A stretch of 64,000 bases of DNA from Siphonodentalium dalli. Its lineage: Eukaryota; Mollusca; Scaphopoda; Gadilida; Siphonodentaliidae. Shown one piece after another: positions 54,201-64,000 of the stretch. The translations under genes were made by a program, and so were the position numbers. The notes beneath the pieces were generated by a model. It ran no database searches and had not been told where the DNA came from. It saw only the letters and a list, made by a program, of their open reading frames with translations. Each line of letters opens with the position of its first letter. The first letter of the stretch is position 1. The stretch is taken from NCBI GenBank assembly GCA_032622095.1, contig CP136069.1:171360394-171424393 (forward strand), read 5' to 3'.

Positions 54201-54603
54201 TTAACCCTTTACCCAACAGAAGGGCCCTGTGCCAATGCATTCTCTTATATATGCGAGTCGACCATAGGTCGCCTCGCATATATAAGAGAATGCATTGGCT
54301 TAACACATTAAAAATTATAAAATTGTTAAAGAATGTAAGAAAAAATGGTAAAAAGTTAAAAAAAAAGAAGAGTTTTTTTAGGCCAATGCATTCTCTTATA
54401 TATGCGAGGCGACCTATGGTCAACTCGCATATATAAGAGAATGCATTGGCACAGGGCATAACTGTAACTATCACAATGTGGTCAAGGAGCCGGTTCCAAT
54501 GATATCCATATTTGTATGGTTCTATTGAGACAGACCGAAGATATTTTAGGCTGTTGAAGCTTTATTTGGCCGGTTTTGGCCGGTTTGTTGGGTAAAGGGT
54601 TAA
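54201..54603 (-). mobile_element. Family A TTAA MITE, copy 8
   Basis: 403 bp, both TTAA ends, minus orientation. Small changes in the A-rich spacer (AAAAAAGAAGAG) and one loop base (GGTCAACTC). Confidence 0.88.
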
Positions 54604-55185
54604 CTCAAAAGAAAAACTATAAATGGAGAATAATCTGGCTCAAAGTAGTTATTTTTTTTTTTATAAATACTATATCCAAATTCACAACACACACCGTCAA
54701 TCTTATTACATATTAATTAAATGCAGTGACTCTCGATGGCGAAATCGTTTGTGTTAGTTAGTCGCAGATAGTTGCGTCTCAATTTGAGAAGTAAATATTT
54801 ACAATTGAGCGCAGTTCAGTCGATGTTTTCTATGGAGTGGTACGGCCGATTTGCTTGCGATTTTCGGCGATGATAGTAGAATGCTACATTCCTTCAATTA
54901 GCATAGCGCCTGAATACTAACTTATCCGTTTCATGCACCCAAACATGTCCTTAATGTGTCGTTAAGTATTGCCAATATGGGCTTATTTCGTATTGTAGGG
55001 GCTTATTTTGAACGCCGTGGTTAACGCCCATATAGAGCGTATTTTTTATCAAAGACGCTCTATATTGGGCATAAAACTAGACAATCAAAATAAGCCCATA
55101 TTGTGCTTATTTTCACGAGAACAAGCTATATCAATATATGTACGGTGCAATTTCAACGACGAGGAGCCGTAAGAAAGTTCGTGGA
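54604..55185. other. AT-rich DNA with GGGCTTATTT motifs
   Basis: AATATGGGCTTATTTCGTAT (54,973) and AAATAAGCCCATATTGTGCT (55,078) are inverted related motifs around ACGCCCATATAGAGCG. Possibly another G-type repeat. Confidence 0.4.
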
Positions 55186-55687
55186 TTAAAGGTACGGTTG
55201 GCCTTGGCGGTGGGTATCCTGTGAAAATATTTCCACCCGTCAAAAACCGCCACAAACAGAAAGAACATCAAAATGTAGACAGACTTTGTCCGTATATAAA
55301 TAAGAAATATCGCATAAACAGTATGTTATTCTCATATATTTAACCATTGTTATGTAAACAAAAGCATAAAAAGTTACCTTTCTGTTGTTTGTTTATATTA
55401 TGATGGTAAACATAAAGAGCGTTCAATGTTGGTGAATTCCTGATATGGAACTAATAAAGAGCGTTTATGCCATTTGTGTGCGATTAGCCAGTAGCATTGT
55501 GCTGTCCTCTGTAACACAATCAGGCTCTTGCTTAGGTAAAATATAGTAGGTATTTATGATAAAATGCTGTTTACTCGATGGTCATGGTATATATGAACGA
55601 AACTGTATGCGTTTTAATGTTTTTCTGTTTACGGTGTTTGGAAAAAATATGAATATTTTCGACAATTAAGGCCTCACGTGCCTTTAA
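55186..55687. mobile_element. Family D TTAA MITE, copy 5
   Basis: 502 bp, intact ends, near-identical to copy 2. Confidence 0.85.
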
Positions 55688-56519
55688 AATACACTGCTGT
55701 CGAAAGGAATTATATTTTTAAAACTCATTCCGCGGAAAGATTAAAGACATATTGAGGACTTATGTGATTTATCAAAACCGATCAATTAGTACACATGCAC
55801 TATACCCATTGGCAGAATGTAGCAATGAACTAAGATTTTCGAAAATTACAACCACATCAGCTGTACCATTTCAGAGAAAACAACGGTTGAATTACGCAAA
55901 AATGTAAATATGTACTACTTTATTCGGGACCCATTGATGGGCGTAAAGACTGAGTCAATGAATGTGGCAATAATAATCACTGCGTGTGATACGTTTATAA
56001 CAATGATGCTGTTTTCGGATTATTTGGATATCATATTTATGAAAATAACTTATTTTGGCAAGAGTATTTGTTATTCCGTTCGGAACACCACAAAGGAGTG
56101 TTTCATATCACTTTAAGTTTGAGACTCTATTCCGTTCTATGTAAGAAACCCATCTTATATATCACATGAATAATATTTGATACATAGTGTTATTTTACAC
56201 TCAGTTTATAATAGTAATTATATACATATATTCCGGCTTATAAACTGATATCTTTGATAAAATTTACATAAATTTTGTGAAATATAGGAAGAACTTGTTA
56301 TCTTTGTCTGAAAAATATTATACAAATAATTTATTTCTATGTGAGGCTTATAAAATTTGTCAAGTTGGCTTTTGTATTGGTTAGGGCTTAGGCAAAAACA
56401 TGTTGGCCTAAGAAACCTACGACACAATTTCAGCTCTTAAGTTTTAGTTTCTTAAAGACATCATCTTATGTAGAAACTTAAGAGTTGAAATGGAGAGTTA
56501 TTTTAATGACAAGTTACCG
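55688..56519. other. No gene recognised; imperfect hairpin at 56,424-56,492
   Basis: AATTTCAGCTCTTAAGTTTT and GAAACTTAAGAGTTGAAATG form an imperfect hairpin. No coding feature. Confidence 0.35.
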
Positions 56520-56524
56520 ATAAA

Positions 56525-56705
56525 AATGATCCTACGTATCGCTGGAAACCCCTTAAGCAACTTGATTCCACTACATTCCTCAGAACAAACGACAGAAACA
56601 TCAGTTTGCAGAAAGCGGATGTTGACTCAAAAAGTGATAAGAAAACAGCAGGCCTTAATATGTTCTTTGCAGCACAGGTATTTGGCCAAAATAAAAAAAA
56701 ATAAT
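56525..56705 (+). pseudogene. Possible P-element/THAP9-like transposase scrap
   Basis: An open plus frame reads N-D-P-T-Y-R-W-K-P-L-K-Q-L-D, K-S-D-K-K-T-A-G-L and N-M-F-F-A-A-Q-V-F-G-Q-N. The last piece recalls the MxVxxAAQVxS motif of P-element-like transposases. Too short to be sure; alternatively a chance ORF. Confidence 0.22.
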
Positions 56706-56739
56706 AATAATAATAAAAATATATAAAGGTAAGTATCAA

Positions 56740-57370
56740 GGCTGATAGTGAAAATAGGAGGTCAAAAATCATCCTCACAAAAGCTAATTTTTTATAAAAT
56801 TGATCTGAAATTCTAGCATTATGTGCCCAAGTAATCATATTTTTTGTTAAAGTTTAGCTTTCCGTCGTACTTTAAACAAGTGAGCATAGAAAATCATCCG
56901 AAGTTGTCAATGAAATTTATTTTTTGGTACCCGAAACGTCCATCCATGGAAAAATCTGAAATAATCCAACCACTAAATCACCGAAATCTATACTATTATC
57001 ATCAAACTAAATAGCCCTATTGTCAAACAGACGTTGTTTCATGAAGTACAGCTAATTTGGGGGTGGTACTCAACATACATCGAGTTTAATAACGATTTAT
57101 GTCCTTTTTTTCGTCAGTTTTACAGATTTCTTTTCGCTACACTACACTCGTTCTGACTCTCCAGTGTCCGGACAGAAAAGGCATGCACGATGTTGAGTAC
57201 TGGAGGTTTTTCCAGCTACCGGACTTCCTGCTCATTTGTACGACTACTATATTTATTTTTAACACCTGCGTCCTCAGGTTTTAACCCATCTGACTCAGAT
57301 GTAGTATTTGTGAGGGGAAACACAGCTGTAGTGCGGTCGGTTTTTAGCTTTCTCCTCGTGCTTGGTTCGC
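56740..57370. other. No gene recognised
   Basis: Short ORFs only. Confidence 0.3.
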
Positions 57371-57377
57371 GTACTTA

Positions 57378-57567
57378 GTAATAATGTACATACATCGTGG
57401 TAAACATGTTTGGAGAAGTGTGTGTGTCTTTAGCCTTCATTTGACCCCTGAGTAAAATGAGATAAACCTGCAGTAATAATGTACATACATTGTGGTAAAC
57501 ATGTTTGGAGAAGTGTGTGTGTCTTTAGCCTTCATTTGACCCCTGAGTAAAATGAGATAAACCTGCA
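57378..57567. repeat. 95-bp tandem duplication
   Basis: GTAATAATGTACATACATCG at 57,378 and again at 57,473, running to GAGATAAACCTGCA; one visible difference (CATCGTGG/CATTGTGG), so recent. Confidence 0.93.
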
Positions 57568-58439
57568 TCTAGATGTACTATAATATGACTTCTCACTCCC
57601 ACACGTATCCCGATTTATAAATCATTTAATTAATATGATGTATGGTTGTCTTTTATTGTAATTTATTACTCTATCTGATTAATATACACTTATATTTTAG
57701 CATCTAGGACCACAGTACAATGTTCAGTTTACTGTGTTGTCATAGTCTGTATATCTGCATTTCATTTATCTACAATATGGTTCACATACCATTAGAGGCC
57801 AATTATTTATTGTCAACCTCTTCGAACAAGTGTGGCCTTTTATTCACGACTGACCGTATCGGGAGTAGAACCTATGACCACTTAGGCAGGCTTTCGTTCG
57901 TGACGATGGTGTTCCACGACATGACCACACGGATATGGGACAATTTATGTATTGACAAATACAAAAAAAACCCGCGATTCTTCAATTATACTCATGCGAA
58001 ATGAATGCAATAATAATTTAATAGTATTTATCACACTCAAACGAGCATGGATTATTTGAACAATGAACATCAACATTATGTACACGCAATTAGGCAATAG
58101 GAACAATATATTTGGAATATACACCAACGCATACCGGGGTTGTAGCATTTTCAAGATGTTTTCAAAGTTTCGTACAGCAATGAAAATAACGCTCTTTATT
58201 CATGCCATACCAAGAAACACTAACAAGAAACCCTCTTTATTATTTCACACTGGATACAAACTTGGGCCAGACTTGTCTCAATTCTGTGACGTGAATAATA
58301 GCGAATTTGCGATTTGAAATGCGTACGCCTACATGTACGGGACAGAGACGTGGCGACAGGGGGGTTTGGGGTGTCTCACCCCCCCCCCAACTTTGGTCAA
58401 ATTTTTCAACAGTTCGAAATTTCATACCTGCCAAAACAT

Positions 58440-59160
58440 TAGTTGGAATTTTCGCACCAACAATAGGTTGATAATGTTCTTGTAGTTTGATTTTCAAACA
58501 ATTTATTAGGGGAATTGTTTTTGGACCAATATTTGCATATTTTCCTATTTTTTGTCAAAATTTTGGACTGAAATGGTCATCCGTTGGAAATTTTCCAACA
58601 TTAAGGGGGGTGAGAGGTTGGAAATTTCCAACACTTGGAAAGCTTGTGTCCAGGTCCCTCTCCCGTGACCAGTCAAAAACTGCTAGTAATTTAAGAAAAC
58701 AATATCGGCATACATTTGTTCAACATTGTCATTGGAATTGTCATCAGTCGGAAATTTTCCAACCTAAGTGGGGGTGTCGGGTTTGAAATTTCCATCTCTA
58801 GGAAGAATTGAGGCTAGTCTAGATCATGCTAGGATTTTGCGACTTTCAAGTTCAGATTAAAAATATTTCACACACCGGGCCGACCATGGTCATTGTCCCT
58901 CCCCCGTGGCCAATACAAGACTGCTAATTAGTTTAACAAAACAATATTTTACTACATTTGGTCAAACTTGTGGACTGAAATGGTCATCAGTTAGAGAATT
59001 TTCCAACCTCAGGGGGAGTATGAGGTTTGAAAATGAGGTTTGAAAATTCCAACACTAGGAACGCTTTAGTTGAGGCCATTCTAGATTCTAGGATTTGCGA
59101 TTTTCTTGTATAGTTTTCACCCAGCCGAACAACCATGGTCTCTTGTCCGTAGCCGTGTGT
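58440..59160. repeat. Degenerate long tandem repeat with GGAAATTTTCCAAC cores
   Basis: Three to four diverged units of about 170-240 bp contain ACTGAAATGGTCATC, GGAAATTTTCCAACCT, a G-rich run, GGAAATTTCCAACACTTGGA, a CCCTCCCCCGTGGCCA block and AAAACAATAT. Further scraps reach to 59,390. Confidence 0.65.
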
Positions 59161-59389
59161 ATTTGTCTGGAGTTAGACCACTAGCTGTTAGGATTTATGC
59201 AATTTTCAGGTTAAAATATCTTAATGTTATCATACCGGGAATATAGCACCATGGTTTATGAATATATAGGATATTAGGACTGAGCACTAAGGTGAAATGG
59301 GGGGTGCAAATGGAATTATGCAAAACTTGTGTTTGGTCTGATCCAAGGGGGGTGCATTTGGAATTTCCCCCCCCCCCCCAACGGAAACC

Positions 59390-60628
59390 CTCTAGCCACG
59401 TCTAAATTCAAGTGATTATTATTTTTAATAATAACCACTTGATTTTAGCGTTATCCATCTTACACCCGCAATTTTTCCGTAATTTGTCCGTTTGAGACGT
59501 GGAAGTGGCCCACATCTCCAAAAATTAACACATTTCAAAAATCGATATTTGATCACTCTTGAGCTTTGAAGGGTGGGTTCCTCGACTCGAATCAAATATT
59601 TTTTACCCCCGAATCCAAAGAAATAGTAATTTAGGGGTAATTAATCGGATTGAGTACCTTTAACGTTTAGAGATGATGCGCATCCGGGTAGCACGCACCA
59701 GGGATGAGGCGACAGTGGGGATGGGTTTGTTGTCTTTCTTGGATTTCACGACTGATGTCATCAATCTCGATTAATTGATGACACAACTTCCAGACTCAGA
59801 AAATAGGTTGTCATAATAGCTGATAATAGCCCCAGCCTAGTATACATTAACGATAGTTAAATTTCCCAACCAATATTCGATGTAAAGTGTATATTGTTTT
59901 AGACTCAGGGTCGAACTATATATGTCCTACTTGCAGTCAAACAGACGGAATTGTTTCCTCAGTTGGGGATATTTAGTTATATTAAGTGTTGGTTGTAATC
60001 TTTTAACAGTTCGAAGTGCCCACAATAATTGGGATTTTGATCTTGATCTTATAAGCCCGAGTGTAGGGCGGCGTCGGTTATACATTTATACTATAAAGAG
60101 CGTTGAGTGTTGGTCTGATCCTTATGCCTATATGGTATGCATAAAGAAAGTTGGTTTCACTTCTGTACAAACCATCGAAAACATGAAAAGTCCCAGAGAC
60201 TTCGGCAAGATTTCATAGCGTACATAATGTCTATATACCGACATATAATGTAATTATCAACTTGCGTGTATGTTGTCCCTAATATATACATGTATGAAAA
60301 GAGTTGTTTGCCCTTTCATATTTAGCTAAGTGCTAAGCTTCCAGAATTTGAACATAAAACTTGGCTTAAATGGCAAGTTTATCAATGATATTTACTGGTG
60401 AAAGGTCGCAAAAATTGTTAATTCATAGGTGACTGCTATTTCATACAACTCGTGTACGTCCTATTGAGGAGATTACCAGTCATTTGGACACATCTACCCG
60501 TTCCGAATCGCTGTTGCTTTATGTGTTGTGTTGAAAGTACTCAACAATGCACGGCGCATTTCTCCGATTTCCCATCGGACGCGTATCGCAAACTCACTAA
60601 TAACACTTTCTGTTGCATAAACATTTCG
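59390..60628. other. No gene recognised
   Basis: A 98-codon plus ORF (59922-60218) without motif. AAGTGATTATTATTTTTAAT AATAACCACTTG near 59,410 is a small hairpin. Confidence 0.3.
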
Positions 60629-61122
60629 TATAAATGTAGTTGACCAACTTTGATTGCCGGAATGTGACACGCGGGTGTGTCAGGTCTGGCTCGCGTGCGG
60701 ATCTGACTTTATAGTCAACACTGTGCAAATATGTTATGAAATTGAACAAATTATTACATGTTTCATACTTTATTTTCGATGCTCTGGGAAACTAAATATT
60801 ATCAATTTCGTCGCATGTTCTGCTATATTAAGCCCAACACACGATTTGTGGCTCCAAACACCTGAATCCAATCCACACCCAACCCAGTCCCCTTCATCTT
60901 GTCTGACCCATATTTGATTTCGCAGCACTGACAATACTGTGCGTCTTTGTCAAGTACAAGATTTGGATTGTAATTGTCCTGAAGAAAAAAAAGGATGTAA
61001 GAACACTGAATGAAACCGAGAAGTAAAATGTGCATATCTTGTTGCATCTTGTTTTTATAAAAAATCAAATAATTAGGTTAGTGAACATTTTAACGTTAAC
61101 GTACATGTATATTAGAATTCAT
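60629..61122. repeat. 494-bp direct repeat flanking a LINE, left copy
   Basis: From TATAAATGTAGTTGACCAAC to GTATATTAGAATTCAT. Repeated at 62,764-63,257 with about eight substitutions by eye. The LINE lies exactly between the copies. Confidence 0.92.
60770..60978 (-). pseudogene. PHD-finger-like exon remnant, frameshifted (left copy)
   Basis: Minus strand, after a strong acceptor (tccttttttttcttcag): D-N-Y-N-P-N-L-V-L-D-K-D-A-Q-Y-C-Q-C-C-E, then a one-base frame change near a G4 run, then D-W-V-G-C-G-L-D-S-G-V-W-S-H-K-S-C-V-G-L and a stop after P-E-H-R-K. C..C, D-W-V-x-C, W-x-H-x-x-C-V-G-L is the PHD zinc-finger pattern, but the fourth Cys of the first half and the last pair are missing. A similar exon often sits at the end of transposon or chromatin proteins. 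Present in both 494-bp copies with the same frameshift. Confidence 0.45.
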
Positions 61123-61135
61123 CGTATCTGGTCTT

Positions 61136-61909
61136 ATGGGCTTAGGCTCTATCTGCTCAACCATAGATGCTCGTAAACTCAGCCTCTTTGGTAGTCTTTG
61201 TCGATTATCACCTACCAAAGCGTGCAAAGAAATCTTCACCTTAAGACTACACTCGCACCTCTCTGGGGAGTACGTCAACCAAAACTCGTTCTTCTCCGAT
61301 ATTGAACGTATTCTCATGTCATATAACATTGTTCAATACTTGTACCAATTCTCCTATCGCGGCATGTTTCCAACAAAATCAGAATGGTCCCGTATACTCA
61401 AAACTGAAGTTAATAACAAACGTGAACTCGACTGGAAGCGCAACATTGATAATGACCCATCCCTTCTTCGTTTCGGGAAAATACACAATTGCCTGCAAAT
61501 GTCCCTTTTGTGGCGATGCTGTCGTATTTACCCAGATAGAAAGGGTGCATTTTTCACAGTTGCACAATTAGTAGCTGCCACAGCTGTACATGCATGTGAA
61601 CCTACTGTATGTATGTTATGCAATATGACTCACCATGATGTAATTAAGCATGCTCTAATTTACTGTAATCACCGTACATTATGCATCCTTCGAAATGGTA
61701 TGTGGTACCAGCTAATTGACAAATTTGGCTTATTGTTTTACCTCTGGACAGATGAACTCGATGATGATGAACTAGTACTTCTTCATCTAACAAAATTACC
61801 TGGCGAAATTTATTCATTCATCGACGAGCCCATGTGTTTCGTTTCTTTCATGGTGCACCACACACATTTACTTTGGAAGGCATACAGTACGATGGTGTCA
61901 AATCTTTGA
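61136..61909 (+). CDS. LINE ORF2 C-terminal fragment, 257 codons still open
   Basis: G-L-G-S-I-C-S-T-I-D-A-R-K-L-S-L-F-G-S-L-C-R-L is the post-RT region seen in many metazoan LINEs (IDxRKLxFLGxL). A Cys/His tail follows at C-M-L-C-N-M-T-H-H-D-V-I-K-H-A-L-I-Y-C (about residues 160-178). No polymerase motifs, so it cannot act alone. The frame is open to the stop at 61,909, suggesting a younger insertion than the LINE at 39 kb. The start codon is only the first Met after the truncation. Confidence 0.7.
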   Translation: MGLGSICSTIDARKLSLFGSLCRLSPTKACKEIFTLRLHSHLSGEYVNQNSFFSDIERILMSYNIVQYLYQFSYRGMFPTKSEWSRILKTEVNNKRELDWKRNIDNDPSLLRFGKIHNCLQMSLLWRCCRIYPDRKGAFFTVAQLVAATAVHACEPTVCMLCNMTHHDVIKHALIYCNHRTLCILRNGMWYQLIDKFGLLFYLWTDELDDDELVLLHLTKLPGEIYSFIDEPMCFVSFMVHHTHLLWKAYSTMVSNL

Positions 61910-62149
61910 CAGGATGTTTTACAAGGCCACGCTCCAGTAATAGCCAACAGCTAGCACTTCGGCCTTCGCCTAACACATGCACGCTTCAGCAATGATGCAT
62001 GGTTTAGCGTTGAACTCTGTACAGAACTTTTATGAGGTCGAAATCACTCAACAAAATAGGTAAACCTATGCGTCGAATGGCGGGATCTCAAGCAAGCCTT
62101 TAACTATGTAAAAGAGCGTGAACTGTCACGGGGTGTTGTGTGCGTTTGC

Positions 62150-62228
62150 ATGTGGGGAGTACGTGAGGGTTTGTGAGGGTGGGTGTGTGTGAGGGTGTGT
62201 GTGTGAGGCTGAGGGTGTGTGAGGGAGG

Positions 62229-62261
<33 letters not shown>

Positions 62262-62327
62262 GGTGTGTGTGTGTGAGGGAGGGTGAGGATGTATGTGTGT
62301 GAGTGTGGGTGCGATGGTGTGGTGAGG

Positions 62328-62379
<52 letters not shown>

Positions 62380-62459
62380 TAGAGATAGAGAGGGCGTGTC
62401 TGTGTGTGCGAGGGTGCGCGCATATGTGAGAGAAAGATATAGCGGAGAGAGATATGGGA

Positions 62460-62490
<31 letters not shown>

Positions 62491-62500
62491 GTGTATATGC
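62150..62500. repeat. (GT)n / (GA)n compound microsatellite
   Basis: Alternating GTGTGTGT and GAGAGAGA tracts within the LINE 3' region. Long ORFs on either strand here (62,100-62,633 minus) only translate it. Confidence 0.93.
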
Positions 62501-62763
62501 GCATAGCGGATCCGCAGATACCTGTCTGAGTGCTGCGAATACGCTGTACGTGTGATTGGGTGTGCGATCTCGTTATCATATACATATTGTACATAACAAG
62601 TGCGATGCGTTGTCTTAATACTCTGTATTTCATATAACTGTATTATTATGCTCCGTCTTGTATGACTTGTGTTTTTCTTGTCTTTTTCTTTTGAACTGTG
62701 TATATGTTACATGTATATCTCTGTGAGCTCTTCATTAATGCAGGAAATAAAGAAATATATATA

Positions 62764-63257
62764 TATAAATGTAGTTGACCAACTTTGATTCCCGGAATGT
62801 GACACGCGGGTGTGTCAGGTCTGGCTCGCGTGCGGATCTGACTATATAGTCAACACTGCGTAAATATGTTATGAAATTGAACAAATTAGTTCATGTTTCA
62901 TACTTTATTTTCGATGCTCTGGGAAACTAAATATTATCAATTTCGTCGCATGTTCTGCTATATTAAGCCCAACACACGATTTGTGGCTCCAAACACCTGC
63001 ATCCAATCCACACCCAACCCAGTCCCCTTCATCTTGTCTGACCCATATTTGATTTCGCAGCACTGACAATACTGTGCGTCTTTGTCTAGTACAAGATTTG
63101 GATTGTAATTGTCCTGAAGAAAAAAAAGGATGTAAGAACACTGAATGAAACCGAGAAGTAAAATGTGCATATCTTGTTGCATCTTGTTTTTATAAAAAAT
63201 CAAATAATTAGGTTAGTGAACATTTTAACGTTAACGTACATGTATATTAGAATTCAT
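62764..63257. repeat. 494-bp direct repeat flanking a LINE, right copy
   Basis: Same length as 60,629-61,122; begins right after the ATATAT tail of the LINE and ends AGAATTCAT. Confidence 0.92.
62905..63113 (-). pseudogene. PHD-finger-like exon remnant, frameshifted (right copy)
   Basis: Second copy of the 60,770-60,978 remnant, same acceptor and same frame break; D-S-G-V-W becomes D-A-G-V-W. The shared lesion shows the piece was already dead when it was duplicated. Confidence 0.45.
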
Positions 63258-63534
63258 TGTTCCAATCTAAATATAGCAACAAACTTCAGCTGTGAAACTT
63301 TAAATATATATAAAAGAACTATAACCCAGCATCTTATGTCAATGTTCTCGAATTTTAATTTTTCAAATGCGATCACTATTTTAATATTTCGAATGTCGTT
63401 ATAACTTTCTCAGCAAGAGAGAGGTCATTGTGTTCTACTTTTCCGTCAACTGTGTTGCGATGTCGATATCCCTTCCACATGAAGAACTATCTGGCTCAGA
63501 TGGTCTCGATGGTTCCTTGTCAACTGGCTCCTAT

Positions 63535-63900
63535 GGGAAGTCGGTAGCCGAGAGGTAGCGTACTGGTCTCTCGTGCTATCGGACCGGGGATCGCAACCTG
63601 GTCAGGGTATTCTGACAAAAATCAGAACTCGGTCAGATACCAAGTTTGTCCGGCTGAAAAGTCTCATTCGAGATCACTGAATCAAGATCCGAATGCAAAA
63701 TGCCGACTTCCCCCATTACAACACTTGTCCAGGTATGTTGTCGTGGGTGCAGTACGCTGTCCGATCGGGCGCGGACATTAATGGCTGACCCGTGTACACG
63801 CCTCGGTGTGTGCACGTTAAAGAACGCTACTGGAGTCACCACAGGGTTATAAAGTTACTCGGCCGTGGTAGCACCTGGACCTCCACATAATCATCATGAC
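63535..63900 (+). mobile_element. tRNA-derived SINE of a different family
   Basis: Head GGTAGCCGAGAGGTAGCGTA (box A-like) and CGGACCGGGGATCGCAACCT (box B-like, one base off), then a body ending CGTGTACACGCC..GTGCACGTTAAAGAACGC. A GCACGTTAAAGAAC motif is common in animal SINE bodies by my recollection. Unrelated to the SINEs at 12.6 and 30.4 kb. Confidence 0.6.
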
Positions 63901-64000
63901 ATTGAGGGCGATGGAGTATCAAGTAGATGTAGATGTATGACACTATGGTCAGTGGAGATTTTGTTCATCATCTGGATTTTTCTCAAAATCAAGCCGAAAA

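Larger units (their letters stand above)
61123..62763 (+). mobile_element. LINE 3' end, 5'-truncated
   Basis: 1,641 bp between the 494-bp repeats. It starts abruptly inside ORF2 (61,136-61,909) and continues through a 3' untranslated part with GT/GA microsatellites (62,150-62,500), ending GGAAATAAAGAAATATATAT. Truncated 5' end, tail-like 3' end and flanking repeats fit target-primed reverse transcription. Confidence 0.75.

Noticed and set aside
62100-62633. 177-codon minus ORF rich in Ser-Leu and Thr-His
   Set aside because: Translation of the GT/GA microsatellite in the LINE 3' region.

Overview
The window looks like nuclear DNA of a marine invertebrate, most probably a mollusc and perhaps a bivalve. 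It is AT-rich and intron- and repeat-dominated, with GT-AG introns, tRNA-derived SINEs, decayed LINEs, many short TTAA-flanked elements, foldback elements and minisatellites. There are no operons, ribosome binding sites or CRISPR. The mollusc assignment is inferred from general repeat style (a CCGT/CTGT-rich dispersed repeat, ACATGTA-rich DNA), not from a marker gene.

The only host gene I can build is on the minus strand, from 11,023 down to 5,062. It has five exons (139, 60, 51, 19 and 82 nt) with good acceptors and donors and reading phases that agree at every junction (1, 1, 1, 2). It encodes the end of a signal peptide followed by a tiny secreted protein of about 105 residues. That protein has GGM repeats, a six-proline run, a run of methionines and a short charged tail containing Cys-Cys. 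About one residue in five is Met. The exon carrying the start codon was not found.

Most of the rest is mobile DNA. Family A (about 400 bp, ends TTAACCCTTTACCCAACA, flanked by TTAA like piggyBac-type elements) has eight near-complete, very similar copies. Each holds an inner module of two long hairpins. Related families are B (older, same hairpins, different ends), C (the hairpin module alone, TA-flanked) and D (about 490-500 bp, TTAAAGG ends, five copies). A decayed hAT-like transposase (47.4-50.8 kb) has been interrupted by C, D and A elements. Joining its reading frame across D gives a clean pre-insertion TTAA site. At 49.2-50.1 kb, a chimeric unit of A element plus hAT sequence is repeated about every 311 bp. 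At 34.2-35.5 kb a 230-bp flank is duplicated together with two A copies.

Other elements are a 5'-truncated LINE with a broken reverse transcriptase (38.95-40.93 kb), a LINE 3' end (61.12-62.76 kb) flanked by 494-bp direct repeats that look like an unusually long target-site duplication, three LINE C-terminal scraps (2.8, 4.7 and 6.0 kb), tRNA-derived SINEs (12.6, 30.4 and 63.5 kb) and several large foldback palindromes. Minisatellites cluster at 13.2, 20.8, 23.0 and 23.9 kb. An inverted pair of related short ORFs with a hydrophobic segment lies at 43 kb. Long stretches between these hold nothing I can name.
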